From assembly GCA_965230425.1 (NCBI GenBank), contig CBDDKW010000010.1, positions 124,001 through 188,000 of the forward strand: 64,000 bases of DNA, read 5' to 3'. Every line of letters begins with the position of its first letter. Position 1 is the stretch's first letter. The notes beneath the pieces were generated by a model that was given only the letters and a program-made list of their open reading frames with translations, was not told where the DNA came from and made no database searches. Of this stretch, positions 52,133 through 61,805 are shown in pieces. This DNA is from CBDDKW01 sp965230425 (GTDB lineage: Bacteria; Pseudomonadota; Gammaproteobacteria; UBA1113). Both the position numbers and the translations under genes were made by a program.

Positions 52133-53293
52133 TTATATGGTTAATTCCATCAAAGTAATATCATCACCCTGGTCTTTACCATAGCGGTAATCCGATAATT
52201 TTTGTTCTAGCCTTGTGAAAATAGCATTAGATTCTGCCTCTTGTTCAAACAATTCCAACAAACGCCCTTCACCAAACATTTCGCCTTGATCATTCTCGGC
52301 TTCAATCACCCCATCTGAAAATAAATAAATTTTATCATTTTCTTTAACTTCAAAACTATCAAGCTCGGTGGAAAATTCAGCATCTTTTAAAATACCCAAT
52401 GGCAAATGGCTAGAGCATAAATAAGCAGTAGGCCCTTCCTGGCAGCGGTAAATGATGCCATCAGGCAAACCGCCATTCCATACTTGCACGGTATTGTCCG
52501 TGCTGCTCACTGACAACATTGCCGCAGCGCAGAAAAAGCCAGTGGGTAAAATTTGTTGTAATTTCTTATTGATCTCTTGCAAAATAACTTCAATGGATAA
52601 ACCTTTTTCAGTCATCGTGTAGAAAGCTGAGGCTACTGGCATAGTACCAATGGCGGCAGGCAAACCATGGCCGGTAAAATCACCTAAAATCACATGTAAA
52701 TCACCTTTAGGATTTTGTGCTGCTAATAAAAAATCACCACTGAAGGTAGACATCGGTGATAACAGATAACGTAATTTTTCATAATTTAAAGCACCTGCAC
52801 GGGTAAAGCTTTCAAATAAATTTTTGGCAATAACGCGTTCTGTGGCCATTAATTGCTTATAGTTAGCTAGTTCTTTTTCTTGACGGCGGATCTTTGTCAC
52901 TCGATGGCGGATCCGTGCTAAACACTGTAGCTTTGTACTCAATAAAGATTCATGGTAATTAGCCGACATAATTTCATCGATGATTTCGTGGGCAGTAATA
53001 TCAAAATCATCTGATAGATCATGCACAATATATAAAGCGGGAATATAGCGCGGTTGGAATAAAGCTTTAAGCTCATGGGTAAAATTCAATAGCTGTTGGG
53101 TAAATTGATTGGGATAGAGAATAATCGCTTTGACTTCTTCTTCAGCCAAGCTTGGGTCGAGCTTCTTATTCATGATTTGCCAGTAAATCTGATAACCCAA
53201 ATGAATTAATTGTTTTTCAAGCTTGATGCTATGTTCTGATTTACCATCGGTGACAACTATGATTGTTTTATCTTCAGCGGTCTGCTCTTGCAC
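52133..53293 (-). CDS. RsbU/SpoIIE-type serine phosphatase with degenerate receiver domain
   Basis: The 386-residue protein has an N-terminal receiver-like region (TIIVVTDGKSEHSIKLEKQL, residues 10-120) whose usual phospho-acceptor Asp appears replaced (KAIILYPNQ). A coiled linker (RHRVTKIRRQEKELANYKQL) follows, then a PP2C-like SpoIIE domain (175-386) with metal-binding Asp residues in GDFTGHGLPAAIG, FSDGVIEAENDQG and QGDDITLM. Such phosphatases dephosphorylate STAS-domain antagonists to release or capture an anti-sigma factor. The STAS partner is the adjacent upstream gene, 11 bases away. No RsbW-type kinase is in the window. Confidence 0.85.
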   Translation of the reverse strand: MQEQTAEDKTIIVVTDGKSEHSIKLEKQLIHLGYQIYWQIMNKKLDPSLAEEEVKAIILYPNQFTQQLLNFTHELKALFQPRYIPALYIVHDLSDDFDITAHEIIDEIMSANYHESLLSTKLQCLARIRHRVTKIRRQEKELANYKQLMATERVIAKNLFESFTRAGALNYEKLRYLLSPMSTFSGDFLLAAQNPKGDLHVILGDFTGHGLPAAIGTMPVASAFYTMTEKGLSIEVILQEINKKLQQILPTGFFCAAAMLSVSSTDNTVQVWNGGLPDGIIYRCQEGPTAYLCSSHLPLGILKDAEFSTELDSFEVKENDKIYLFSDGVIEAENDQGEMFGEGRLLELFEQEAESNAIFTRLEQKLSDYRYGKDQGDDITLMELTI

Positions 53294-53304
53294 TGTCGCT
53301 ACCT

Positions 53305-53604
53305 TTAGCGCACTTCGAAGAGTTGGTCAAACATAGCGATTTCTAGGCTGCGTTTAACTGTAGGTTGAGGATTTAACAATCGTAAGCATTTATCTTCACC
53401 TACAAATTCGCGAAAGAGTAATAACATGCCAAATGCTGCACTATCAATGTGCTCAACTTTTTCAAGGTTGATGTTATAAGCTTTTTTATCCGGCTGGTTG
53501 CGGTAGGCATTCCGAAAAGGGGTATGCACGCTAAAATCGAAGCGGCCATCAATGTTAATCACTAGTGTATCATCATTATCAGTTAATTCAGATGTAATAG
53601 ACAT
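53305..53604 (-). CDS. STAS-domain anti-sigma factor antagonist (RsbV/HsbA-like)
   Basis: The 99-residue single STAS domain has the phosphorylatable Ser in VEHIDSAAFGMLLLF. Start is taken at the ATG at 53604, preceded by GAGGAGAGAGG, rather than an upstream codon at 53643. With the neighbouring RsbU-like phosphatase it forms a partner-switching pair like HsbR-HsbA of Pseudomonas. The output (a sigma factor, diguanylate cyclase or other target) is not encoded nearby. The pair follows the pilus genes on the same strand, across a 165-base gap containing small repeats. Confidence 0.85.
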   Translation of the reverse strand: MSITSELTDNDDTLVINIDGRFDFSVHTPFRNAYRNQPDKKAYNINLEKVEHIDSAAFGMLLLFREFVGEDKCLRLLNPQPTVKRSLEIAMFDQLFEVR

Positions 53605-53651
53605 ACCTCTCTCCTCTTCGTCAATCCCCGCGGATATCACCAACGGATGCT

Positions 53652-53760
53652 ATGGATACCACGGTCAAACCGCGGTATGACGTCACTAAACTCTAATCAG
53701 TCGCTGTTAACATCAGCAACGAGTTCATGGATACCACGGTCAAGCCGCAGTATGACGGCG
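53652..53760. repeat. Two direct copies of a short hairpin repeat
   Basis: ATGGATACCACGGTCAA occurs at 53652 and again at 53727. Each is followed by (A/G)CCGC(G/A)GTATGACG, so that TACC-CGG can pair with CCG-GGTA. It lies between pilP and the STAS gene. Confidence 0.65.
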
Positions 53761-53767
53761 TAAAACT

Positions 53768-54568
53768 CTAATCAATCGTCGCGGGCATGGCTAAAAAGTG
53801 TTGCTGCCCATCCTGCAACAAGGTGACACCCATACTATTAATCTTACTCACCACAGAACCATCAGGTAAATGGGTACCCACTTTCACTTGATAATAAGAC
53901 GAACCAGCGACTAGCACCGCTTGCCATGCTCCCTGTGCTTTGCCTACATAGCTAACTTCTAAACCTTTTGTTGTTTTACTGGTGGCGGAGGTTGATGCTG
54001 ACGTGGCTAAGGGATGGCCAGACATTTTTGCCTTAATTGCTTGTGTCTGCACTAAGGTTTTCGCCTCTGCTAATTTAGACGTTGCAATAGATGCATTGGT
54101 TTGCGCTAAACGTTGTTGCAGTTGGGCTAACTGGTATTCATTAATTAATTTCACATACTCTGCTTGTGCCTGTTGACTTTCCTGCAGTAAAGCTAATTGT
54201 TCAGGGGTTGGTTTTGACTTGGGTACCTGGGTAACTTGGTTTGATGGTTGAGTTGTCTGCTGACCCTGTGTTGCACCTGTAGTTTGCCCAGCCACAATAC
54301 CTTGCGAGTTAGCTTGATTATGATTCATAAACTGATGACCTGCCTGCTGGCCTGAACTTGACTGCGAGGTGGATTGGCTTGCTTGCTGATGCTGCTGTAT
54401 TGCAGAACCAGTCTGCGCTGGTGGTGTTTTTACGGCTGTTTGCGTTGTTTTAGGTGGTGGCGCACTGTTGCTGCCCGTATTTGGGAACAAAATTCCATAG
54501 GCTAAATAACCACAAATCCCTAATAAGAGAATGGTTATCACTAGTATGACTTTTTGTTTCGTTTCCAT
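53768..54568 (-). CDS. pilP: Type IVb pilus biogenesis protein PilP
   Basis: The 266-residue protein has one N-terminal membrane helix (VILVITILLLGICGYLAYGI). A long Gln/Ser/Thr/Pro linker (residues 35-120) follows, then a helical segment (TPEQLALLQESQQAQAEYVK, 125-175) and a C-terminal beta domain (ISYVGKAQGAWQAVLV-like region ending HFLAMPATID). This is the layout of PilP from R64-type thin pili, an inner-membrane protein that links the secretin to the assembly platform. Start at the ATG at 54568 with AGGG upstream. It follows pilO2 by 23 bases. In R64 the ATPase pilQ would come next; here it does not. Confidence 0.82.
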   Translation of the reverse strand: METKQKVILVITILLLGICGYLAYGILFPNTGSNSAPPPKTTQTAVKTPPAQTGSAIQQHQQASQSTSQSSSGQQAGHQFMNHNQANSQGIVAGQTTGATQGQQTTQPSNQVTQVPKSKPTPEQLALLQESQQAQAEYVKLINEYQLAQLQQRLAQTNASIATSKLAEAKTLVQTQAIKAKMSGHPLATSASTSATSKTTKGLEVSYVGKAQGAWQAVLVAGSSYYQVKVGTHLPDGSVVSKINSMGVTLLQDGQQHFLAMPATID

Positions 54569-54591
54569 TGTCTTCACCCTATACTTAAAGT

Positions 54592-55839
54592 TTAGTCTTT
54601 TGAACCCAAAATTGATAACTGAACATTACCTGATAACAACCCACCAGTGAGAGAAAAAGAAGCACTATCCAATACAATGGGTAAGTTATCTAACTCTCTA
54701 CCTAAAAACTCTAAAGTTTGTGGTGCCACGCCACTTAAACTCACTTGCATGGCAGTGGATTGATAATTTTCCTTCGTCACTGGTTTCTTAATAGATACTG
54801 TGGCGCCAATAAAGGTATGATTGAGGCGATCATATACCATAGAGACGATATCATCGGTTTTATAAATCACCATGATTTTTTCACGATTTTTCACCGGCAA
54901 CTGCAATGAAATACTTGCCCTGCCACTACTCACGCTTAAAGCTGCATTATGTTGCTTGACCCAAAGCAATAATAATTCAGTGGTGCCACCCACTGATTGT
55001 AAACTCACGTCAGCATTACTGCCATTTAAATTAAAAGATAGCGCTTCCCAACCTGGTAGCGTAAAGCTCTCGCGCACACCACGCGCTAAAGCCATCAAAA
55101 TATCTTCTGGACTAGGGTTATTTAAAGCTGCTTGATAGGCTGCATAGGGATTTTGCGGCGTTGCTATCACTGCTGATGGCGGTGGTGGCGGTGCTGGTTT
55201 GAATATATCCCAGGCTACATAACCCACGACAATCACGGCAATGATAGCTAATATACCTGCGATGCCTTTACCACGCTTTACGGGTAGTTTAGCGAAGGCT
55301 TCATTATAAGGTAACAAAGCATAATCTGGGTCAGCACCTAACTGCGGGAATACTGGCTCTTCTAGCTCAGTAAAGGATTTAACAAAGGCTGCATCAAAAC
55401 AAAAGCAATCTTCGCGTGGCAACTCTGATAATGGTACTTCGCCATGTACATAAATATCATAGTGATTACTACCCGTGGTCAACGCGGCAAATTCATCCAC
55501 TAAATTCTCTAGGGGCACTTCGGCATCAAGATAAACACTACCGCCACGGATCACAACTAATGCAGCAGTTTCACCACCCGATAATTGCTCACAAAATACT
55601 AAATCATTAGCACGGTCAAAATGATCCCAAACAGATTCACCTAAGAGATAACCTTGATCACGAGAGAAGATAACTTCAATATCACCGGTAATTTGTGGAA
55701 AAAAACGTGCAAATTCGCCATTCTCTTCTGCGAGCATGGCCACTTCACGTTTCAGCAAATTCGAACGCTTAAAGTTTATGACTTCGCGGTAAGTATATAC
55801 CGCAAAATTTATACCATCCTCTCGCTTAATAACCGGCAT
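54592..55839 (-). CDS. Type IVb pilus protein PilO2
   Basis: The 415-residue bitopic inner-membrane protein has a cytoplasmic N-terminal domain (1-190), one membrane helix (GIAGILAIIAVIVVGYVAWD, about 195-215), a Pro-rich stretch and a periplasmic domain of two similar halves (GWEALSFNLNGSNADVSLQS and the C-terminal LSGVAPQTLEFLGREL). This matches PilO of R64-type pili. It starts at ATG 55839, with GGAGA upstream lying inside the end of pilN; the stop and start codons touch, so translation is coupled. Confidence 0.83.
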   Translation of the reverse strand: MPVIKREDGINFAVYTYREVINFKRSNLLKREVAMLAEENGEFARFFPQITGDIEVIFSRDQGYLLGESVWDHFDRANDLVFCEQLSGGETAALVVIRGGSVYLDAEVPLENLVDEFAALTTGSNHYDIYVHGEVPLSELPREDCFCFDAAFVKSFTELEEPVFPQLGADPDYALLPYNEAFAKLPVKRGKGIAGILAIIAVIVVGYVAWDIFKPAPPPPPSAVIATPQNPYAAYQAALNNPSPEDILMALARGVRESFTLPGWEALSFNLNGSNADVSLQSVGGTTELLLLWVKQHNAALSVSSGRASISLQLPVKNREKIMVIYKTDDIVSMVYDRLNHTFIGATVSIKKPVTKENYQSTAMQVSLSGVAPQTLEFLGRELDNLPIVLDSASFSLTGGLLSGNVQLSILGSKD

Positions 55840-57540
55840 CTATTCATCTCCATGGTATAAGATGACAGGAGTTATTAACATCACCAACTCATTTGTAGTA
55901 TTGGATGAACCTTTAGCACCCAGCGCATCCACACCAAAGAGACCGGATTTATTTGCTTGATTATTAATTTGCTTAAAGCCAGCAAGTACTAAAGTATGCC
56001 CGGTTGGGATCACGCTACGTTGGTTAAAGTTACGTTCATTCACCGTGGGTACCTGGATAATTTGTGGTGATGCTGTGGTATTGTTATTTGTACCGGAACC
56101 TGAACCACCGGAACCTGAGCCACCAGAACCGGTACCATTATTACCACTACCATCGCCGCCGGCAGCCGCTGATCCACCACTGCTGGTTTCACCTGTGGTC
56201 GTATTAATCGTATCAATACTAATTAAATTAGACAGTGTGCTAGAGACTTGTAAATAAATTCTATCACCTTGGATCTTAGGTAATAAGTATAAATTAAAGC
56301 CGGTGGTAACAACCCCAGGACTAGCGGAATTAGAGGTTGTATTATCATTCAAAGCATCGGTACTCGTACTGGCTAAATAACCCGTTTGTGTCTGAATAGC
56401 AATTTGTGCCACTTGGTTGTTCAACGTGGTTACTGTGGGTTGGGTCACAATGCTGACGTGTCCTTGTTGTTCTAAGGCTTGCAGAATACTGTTAGAACCG
56501 CTCCATTTACCACTGGTACTGGCAAAGGTAATGCCAATGGGGGCAAAGGTACTGGTATTATTAGCATTACTCGCTAACGCGCCGGTTAAAGTCAACTGAT
56601 TACCGGAGCCACCAAAATTACGCACCAAATTCCAATCAATACCATAGTTGAAATTCTTTGATAGAGTCACTTCTAACACTTGCACTAAAATGCGTACTTG
56701 TTTAGACAGCTCTTCATTCATTTTTTTAATGTACTCACCCACGGCTGCCACATTTTCCGGGTGGTCATGTACGGTAATCGTGGTCGTGGCTTGGGAAACA
56801 TTGACTTGACCATCTTTGGATAATAACCCTTTTATAGTCGTTTCTAAGTCAGTCCAAACAGATACGGTGCCTTTTAATTTACTGTATTGGTTATCTTGGG
56901 TGACATCCACACCAGTATAAGTAATGGAAACAGAACCATCGCCACTGCCACCACCACTGGAGCCACCGCCAACTCCACCACTTGCTAAGTTTGTACCATT
57001 ACTAGCACCAGCATTACCCACCATGTATTCAGCAGAGCCTGGCATGAAGGATACATCAAAGGTTTTGGTCATGAAGGCTGACCAAGTGATAACATTATGT
57101 TCATTATCTAATTTATAGTAATAGTTTGCAGTAGACGCTAAATCATTCAAGGCACCTTGCAGCGGACCAGAATAATCCATAGAAATTAATTTTGCACGAT
57201 CGATAGAATTACCATAGTGAATAATTGTGCCAGTTTTGTTGAATATTTGCGTCACATAAAAGCTAAAGGGCATATTATTCCCTTTTAAGAAAATCTTCCG
57301 CTTTAACCAACTCGGTGGATGAATAAGACTGACGGGGGTTGTATCTACATAAGCACCTTCATCACGCACTACCGGCGGTGGTAATTGATTCATTTTATTT
57401 TCATTGGCACGCACTTCATTATAAACATTGTCAACACCATCGACGGTTTTATTGTATTCTTTTTTACCATGCATGCACCCTGCTAAGACTAAAATACATA
57501 CACAAATTAAACTGCGGCTAAATAACTGCCGTACTGTCAT
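55840..57540 (-). CDS. pilN: Type IVb pilus secretin lipoprotein PilN
   Basis: PilN forms the outer-membrane channel through which the pilus passes. The 566-residue protein has a lipoprotein signal (ICVCILVLAGC, mature Cys at 22). A TonB-short-like domain follows (residues 80-165, FYVTQIFNKTGTIIHYGNSI), then an N-domain with a Gly/Ser-rich loop, and the secretin domain (about 290-560: VSIVTQPTVTTLNNQVAQIA, then VIPTGHTLVLAGFKQ). A second Gly/Ser/Asn-rich insert near 465-510 is unusually long. It overlaps the PilL-like gene by 4 bases. Confidence 0.88.
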   Translation of the reverse strand: MTVRQLFSRSLICVCILVLAGCMHGKKEYNKTVDGVDNVYNEVRANENKMNQLPPPVVRDEGAYVDTTPVSLIHPPSWLKRKIFLKGNNMPFSFYVTQIFNKTGTIIHYGNSIDRAKLISMDYSGPLQGALNDLASTANYYYKLDNEHNVITWSAFMTKTFDVSFMPGSAEYMVGNAGASNGTNLASGGVGGGSSGGGSGDGSVSITYTGVDVTQDNQYSKLKGTVSVWTDLETTIKGLLSKDGQVNVSQATTTITVHDHPENVAAVGEYIKKMNEELSKQVRILVQVLEVTLSKNFNYGIDWNLVRNFGGSGNQLTLTGALASNANNTSTFAPIGITFASTSGKWSGSNSILQALEQQGHVSIVTQPTVTTLNNQVAQIAIQTQTGYLASTSTDALNDNTTSNSASPGVVTTGFNLYLLPKIQGDRIYLQVSSTLSNLISIDTINTTTGETSSGGSAAAGGDGSGNNGTGSGGSGSGGSGSGTNNNTTASPQIIQVPTVNERNFNQRSVIPTGHTLVLAGFKQINNQANKSGLFGVDALGAKGSSNTTNELVMLITPVILYHGDE

Positions 57541-58235
57541 GACCGTCTCCTTCGCACAATTGCCACGATATGATTTTTCTCATAGAACACTGCTTGCACT
57601 GGATACGGTGCTAAGAGTTTACTGAGAACTTCTTGTAAATCTTTACCTCTGAATCTTGCTGTACCTACCCAGTTGTAATCATAAGGTAGTTTCCAGATCA
57701 CTTGGCGCCACCCATCATGACTCAAGCGTACGATACGTTCTACATTCTTTTCTAAGGAACCTTTATGCACCACCACCGAAAACTCTGGTTTGGCTTTATA
57801 GGCTTTAGGCATTTTGAAAGGGATTTTGCCATCGTCTAAAACACTATAAGCTGGTTTAGCTTTTGCATTCCACGGCGTTTTTAGTTTCAACGCTGGCAAT
57901 GGTTTATTGGGGGCGATAGTTGATGAAGTAGATTTTGTTTGATAAGGATGCGGCGGTCCTGCTTGCATTCCTTTCGCCTTGTGCGCGACACCTTTATGTG
58001 CCACCACATGAGAACAGGCTTGGCCCGGCAAAGGTTTACCTCGACTATCTAATAAGCAATTAGCCACCATGGGTGCTGCCGTCGGTGATTTAAAATGCGG
58101 CTTGGGGCGTGGTGCCGTCGCTTTATACTCCTGCGGAACAGTCGCATCTGACCCTAAGTATATTCCCGCTTCACATACTCCAGTTGATAAGCCCAAGACT
58201 AACACACTGGCACTGAGCCTAACCCACGTCTTCAT
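57537..58235 (-). CDS. pilL: PilL/TcpQ-like periplasmic pilus protein
   Basis: The 232-residue protein has a signal peptide (RLSASVLVLGLSTGVCEA). A basic Pro-rich middle follows, then a C-terminal TcpQ/PilL domain (about 150-228: GSLEKNVERIVRLSHDGWRQ, then KLPYDYNWVGTARFRG and AVFYEKNHIVAIV). TcpQ-type proteins stabilise and localise the secretin. The ATG at 58235 is chosen because AAGGAG precedes it and the signal peptide starts there. The frame runs 38 codons further up without a good start. It overlaps pilN by 4 bases. Confidence 0.78.
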   Translation of the reverse strand: MKTWVRLSASVLVLGLSTGVCEAGIYLGSDATVPQEYKATAPRPKPHFKSPTAAPMVANCLLDSRGKPLPGQACSHVVAHKGVAHKAKGMQAGPPHPYQTKSTSSTIAPNKPLPALKLKTPWNAKAKPAYSVLDDGKIPFKMPKAYKAKPEFSVVVHKGSLEKNVERIVRLSHDGWRQVIWKLPYDYNWVGTARFRGKDLQEVLSKLLAPYPVQAVFYEKNHIVAIVRRRRS

Positions 58236-58375
58236 CCACAGCACTCCTTTCTGGCGCAAACACATGACTACAAACTTATCTATTATCACGGATTTACACA
58301 AAATATCAACTACTTCGGAAAGAAAAGTACTATATGTTGTTTTATTCAAAATTCATCGGCTCAATCGCACTACAA

Positions 58376-59374
58376 TTAACCAATCGTACACTTATAGGCA
58401 TTATTCGATGCTGAGGTATCTTTAGTACAAGTACAATTATGGTTCGCAGTATTTTGTCCAGGGTAATTCCACTCGGACCAGGTTTCACTGCATTGGGCAT
58501 CTTGTGGCGTGAAGGCATAATCTGGATGCCAATGATTCGCCGGTAAACACAGCACCATGTAATAAGCATAAGTCATTAAACCATTCTCGTAATTCCAATA
58601 GGCAGTATTTCCCTGTGAACCCGCCACAAAGTTTAAACCAACTTCACCATTTTCTACCACATTAGACTCAAAGCTATGGCTACTTGGATTCTGTAAGCCT
58701 AACCAAAACGCATAATTCTTCTCACCCGTAGTATCACCTGTGTTATAGGTCGTTTGATTTTGTGGCACAAAAATCACATGGCTGGTCATCCCTAAGGGGC
58801 AGCGCCCCAAGCCAATCGTCCCAGTATCCGCAGTCATCCCTGAGTACTGTATAAAACCCTGCATATTAGAAACGTTGCCGGGTATGGGTGTAAATACAGT
58901 GACAGATGTATTATTGTTACTAAAAGTATAGTTAGGTAATTGTGCCGCTAATTTTTGACTCAAGTTGGCCGGCACATTATTTGCGGTAATACCTAACAGT
59001 ACAGGTGTACTGATGACATCTGCACCACTGGTGGGGGCAATGGTATAAACAGCCCGATTGTAGCAAGGCGGCCCACCGGTCACATTACGATTATCCAAAA
59101 ATGGCTCACATTGAAAATTTGTGGGCATATACATAGGTGATTGACCAATCAAATCAGACATAGAGGTCGGCCAAACATAGCTTTTGGTCATGTAATACAC
59201 GCGAGCAGCTTGCATAATTTGCAACATTTGCGTGGTCGCTTGTTGTACTATACGGTCTTCTCTATGGCTACGCTCTATATTTACCGCGTACAGCATTAAC
59301 ACGGCAACGATGACGATCACAAACAACATTTCAATCAAAGTAAATGCCCGCGCTAATTTTTTAGTCACTTTCAT
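58376..59374 (-). CDS. Large prepilin-like protein 1 (332 residues)
   Basis: The N-terminus has a class III signal, ARAFTLIEMLFVIVIVAVLM, with Glu at +5. The residue before the cut is Ala, not the usual Gly. A globular domain of about 300 residues follows, far longer than ordinary pilins, with paired Cys residues and a conserved end, FTPQDAQCSETWSEWNY...CTCTKD...CTIG. Two upstream genes (59398 and 60567) are paralogues sharing the same Cys pattern and the GHMILIPQNFTTYD-type segment. They may be minor pilins, tip adhesins or pseudopilins of the adjacent pilus. Confidence 0.8.
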   Translation of the reverse strand: MKVTKKLARAFTLIEMLFVIVIVAVLMLYAVNIERSHREDRIVQQATTQMLQIMQAARVYYMTKSYVWPTSMSDLIGQSPMYMPTNFQCEPFLDNRNVTGGPPCYNRAVYTIAPTSGADVISTPVLLGITANNVPANLSQKLAAQLPNYTFSNNNTSVTVFTPIPGNVSNMQGFIQYSGMTADTGTIGLGRCPLGMTSHVIFVPQNQTTYNTGDTTGEKNYAFWLGLQNPSSHSFESNVVENGEVGLNFVAGSQGNTAYWNYENGLMTYAYYMVLCLPANHWHPDYAFTPQDAQCSETWSEWNYPGQNTANHNCTCTKDTSASNNAYKCTIG

Positions 59375-59397
59375 GTCTATCCCTACTAAGGTAACAA

Positions 59398-60375
59398 CTA
59401 ACTACAAATACGTACCGTCGTGGCAGTTTGACAGGTACACACATGACTAGTATCACCATAATTGTATTGACTCCAGCTTGTACTACACTGCGCATCTTCT
59501 GCTGTATAAGCGAAGCCAGCCGACCAATTACGCGTACAAAACGTCATAAAATATTCGTAATACATTTTATCCGTATCATTATTCCAACGCGTGGAACTAC
59601 TTTGGACATTAGCATTTAAGTCTAAATTAAGCTCACCAGTACTAGATACAACATTTTGTTCGAACTCACTTGGATCATTCGGGTTACTTAAGCCAGACCA
59701 AAAAGCAAAATGTTCTGGTGGGCCACTGGTATTGCCCATATCAGTTTTATCATAGGTAGTAAAATTTTGTGGGATTAATATCATATGCCCTTCATAACCT
59801 ACGGGGCAGTTATTGGGTAAGGTGATGGTTTGTTGGTCGGTAGTAATTCCTGCCGTTTCAATTAATGCACGTACATTAGTGAACGTTGGAGCAACAGTAT
59901 AGCTAGTCAACGAATCATAAACCCCTGCACTGGTTGTCTTACTTGTTACACTGTAAGTGGCAAGGCCTTCCATCACTTTATTTGCTAGTGCTCTAGGAAT
60001 TGTATCTAATGTTACCCCAAACTGTACGGGATATGTCTGTTCAGGCGGCGGATCTTTGCTATACACAACACGATGTTGACAAGTCTTATTCGCCACTTGG
60101 GTTAAAATGGGGGAGCACAGAGCGAGTGGGGGAATATAACCTTCCGTTACTAAAGTATTTAAATCACTAGGCCAAGCATTTTCATTATTGACATAGTACA
60201 TATTCGCCGCTTGTAAAATTGTCTGCATTTGCAAAACAATATTTTGCGCTAATTTATTACGCTGATAATCGCGCAACATGGTGATGGCATAGACGGATAA
60301 GGCTGCCATGATCACAATCACTAAGAGTAATTCAATCAGGGTAAAACCTTTTTTGTATATTGTCTGAAACTTCAT
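59398..60375 (-). CDS. Large prepilin-like protein 2 (325 residues)
   Basis: The prepilin signal is KKGFTLIELLLVIVIMAALS, with Gly at -1 and Glu at +5. A large Cys-containing domain follows, paralogous to its two neighbours: CPVGYEGHMILIPQNFTTYD, YEYFMTFCTRNW, FAYTAEDAQCSTSWSQYNY and a CTC ending. It lies 23 bases upstream of large prepilin 1, so the two are co-transcribed. A palindromic repeat separates it from large prepilin 3. Confidence 0.8.
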   Translation of the reverse strand: MKFQTIYKKGFTLIELLLVIVIMAALSVYAITMLRDYQRNKLAQNIVLQMQTILQAANMYYVNNENAWPSDLNTLVTEGYIPPLALCSPILTQVANKTCQHRVVYSKDPPPEQTYPVQFGVTLDTIPRALANKVMEGLATYSVTSKTTSAGVYDSLTSYTVAPTFTNVRALIETAGITTDQQTITLPNNCPVGYEGHMILIPQNFTTYDKTDMGNTSGPPEHFAFWSGLSNPNDPSEFEQNVVSSTGELNLDLNANVQSSSTRWNNDTDKMYYEYFMTFCTRNWSAGFAYTAEDAQCSTSWSQYNYGDTSHVCTCQTATTVRICS

Positions 60376-60417
60376 TCAGTTAATCCATAATGATGGTAAT
60401 AATCATCTATTGCCAAT

Positions 60418-60564
60418 GAGTCAAACTGGCAGGAGATCCCTCGCAGCAGCTATCGCCACTGCTCGGGATGACAACAGTTTTTCTACTATAACAACATAGT
60501 TGATGACAACAGCTTCACAATTATCATTTCGACCGCAGCGAGAAATCTCCCAATAATTTGACTC
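60418..60564. repeat. Palindromic repeat between prepilin genes
   Basis: The ends are GAGTCAAA (60418) and TTTGACTC (60557). Internal parts are GGCAGGAGATCCC, a GCAG-CTGC hairpin with CGGGATGACAACA, and ATTTCGACCGCAGCGAGAAA in the other orientation. It belongs to the same family as 36668 and 62601. It fills the gap between large prepilin genes 2 and 3. Confidence 0.75.
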
Positions 60565-60566
60565 CC

Positions 60567-61607
60567 TCAACTAATCGTACACCTATGTGCATTATTCGAC
60601 ACTGTACTATCTGCTGTACAGGTACAATTATACGGACCCGGCACCTTATTCCATTTTTTATTCACAAAATTAAAATCACTCCAGGTTTGGCTACATTGCG
60701 CATCTTGGGGCGTGTAAGCAAACTCAGGGAACCATTTATCATAAGGGATACACATGGCCATAAAATAAACGTAGTACATTTTATCCGTATCATCACCTGT
60801 GGTGCCATTAGGGCTCCAAGGAGGCTCCGATTGCCATCCCTCCTCAGGGTAAAACCCTAACACCCCATTAGCATTCACCACCGAAGTTTCCCAACCGCCA
60901 GTGACACCACCCACCCCCATATACATAGCCCAATGGTTGCTCGTATCCGTCATGCCTAATTCACTCGCATCAAAAGTAGTCACATTCTGGGGAATAATAA
61001 ATACGTGCGCAGTATAACCTGTTGGACAATACGGTGGTAAATTAATAGGCTGATCTTTTGCAGTAATACCTGCATCAGTGATGAAGGCAGTTAAATTCGA
61101 TGAAGCGCCTGGCACTGAAGTATAGGCCCACACATGATACGTAGTTGTACCGCCCCCATCCGGTTGGGCGGTCGCATAAGGTAAATTTTTTACCAAACGT
61201 TCAGCGATATCTTTGCTGGGCAGCCCAGCAACTCGCAGCGTTGACCAATAATGCCCGCTGGAACCTGCCGGTGAAAAGTCGTACACAGAATGGTAATAAC
61301 AAGGCGCGCCTGAATTCTGGGCGATAATAAAAGGCGAGCATGCTGCTGTCTCGGGCAGATAGCCAGCACTAATCAGCTTACTCAGCGCGTCAGGGTGACT
61401 AGGAAATTCGCCATTGGCAAGATAATATGCATACACGGCTTCATCGATCATTTGCATTTGTGTTGCTGCTTGTTGAGCCATAGCATTGTCACGTCGCACA
61501 CGGCGTAAATTGATCGCATACAAACTGATCACCGCTACCACGACAATGACCAACATTAACTCAATTAAGGTAAACCCTCGGTATTTTTGCTTTGTAATGC
61601 TCAACAT
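60567..61607 (-). CDS. Large prepilin-like protein 3 (346 residues)
   Basis: The prepilin signal is YRGFTLIELMLVIVVVAVIS, with Gly at -1 and Glu at +5. The domain is paralogous to large prepilins 1 and 2: CPTGYTAHVFIIPQNVTTFD, YVYFMAMCIPYDKWFPEFAY, TPQDAQCSQTWSDFNF and a C-terminal CTCTAD...CTIS. It also carries short Trp/Gly-rich inserts (GGVTGGWETS, EEGWQSEPPW). A MITE-like element lies upstream of its start. Confidence 0.8.
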   Translation of the reverse strand: MLSITKQKYRGFTLIELMLVIVVVAVISLYAINLRRVRRDNAMAQQAATQMQMIDEAVYAYYLANGEFPSHPDALSKLISAGYLPETAACSPFIIAQNSGAPCYYHSVYDFSPAGSSGHYWSTLRVAGLPSKDIAERLVKNLPYATAQPDGGGTTTYHVWAYTSVPGASSNLTAFITDAGITAKDQPINLPPYCPTGYTAHVFIIPQNVTTFDASELGMTDTSNHWAMYMGVGGVTGGWETSVVNANGVLGFYPEEGWQSEPPWSPNGTTGDDTDKMYYVYFMAMCIPYDKWFPEFAYTPQDAQCSQTWSDFNFVNKKWNKVPGPYNCTCTADSTVSNNAHRCTIS

Positions 61608-61639
61608 ATCCCTACGCTATACTTGCTTGGTGTGTGGCT

Positions 61640-61805
61640 TATACCCATAGCATCCCATATTTAGGGCTTTCTAGCATGTTATTTTCCGCCAGCTAAAGAC
61701 TATACATTTTGCCAATAGCCCTAACTATTACCTGCAATTTAAAGTCTTTATCTAACGAAAAATCCCTGCCCTATAAGGCCCTAAATATGGGATGCTATGG
61801 GTATA
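61640..61805. mobile_element. MITE-like palindrome (copy 2)
   Basis: Perfect 28-bp arms (61640-61667 and 61778-61805) enclose a core of about 108 bp. The core begins TTCTAGCATGTT (61669) and includes AAAAATCCCTGC (61758), the same markers and spacing as in the element at 27062. The arms have a different sequence. It lies between prepilin genes and carries no reading frame. Confidence 0.75.
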
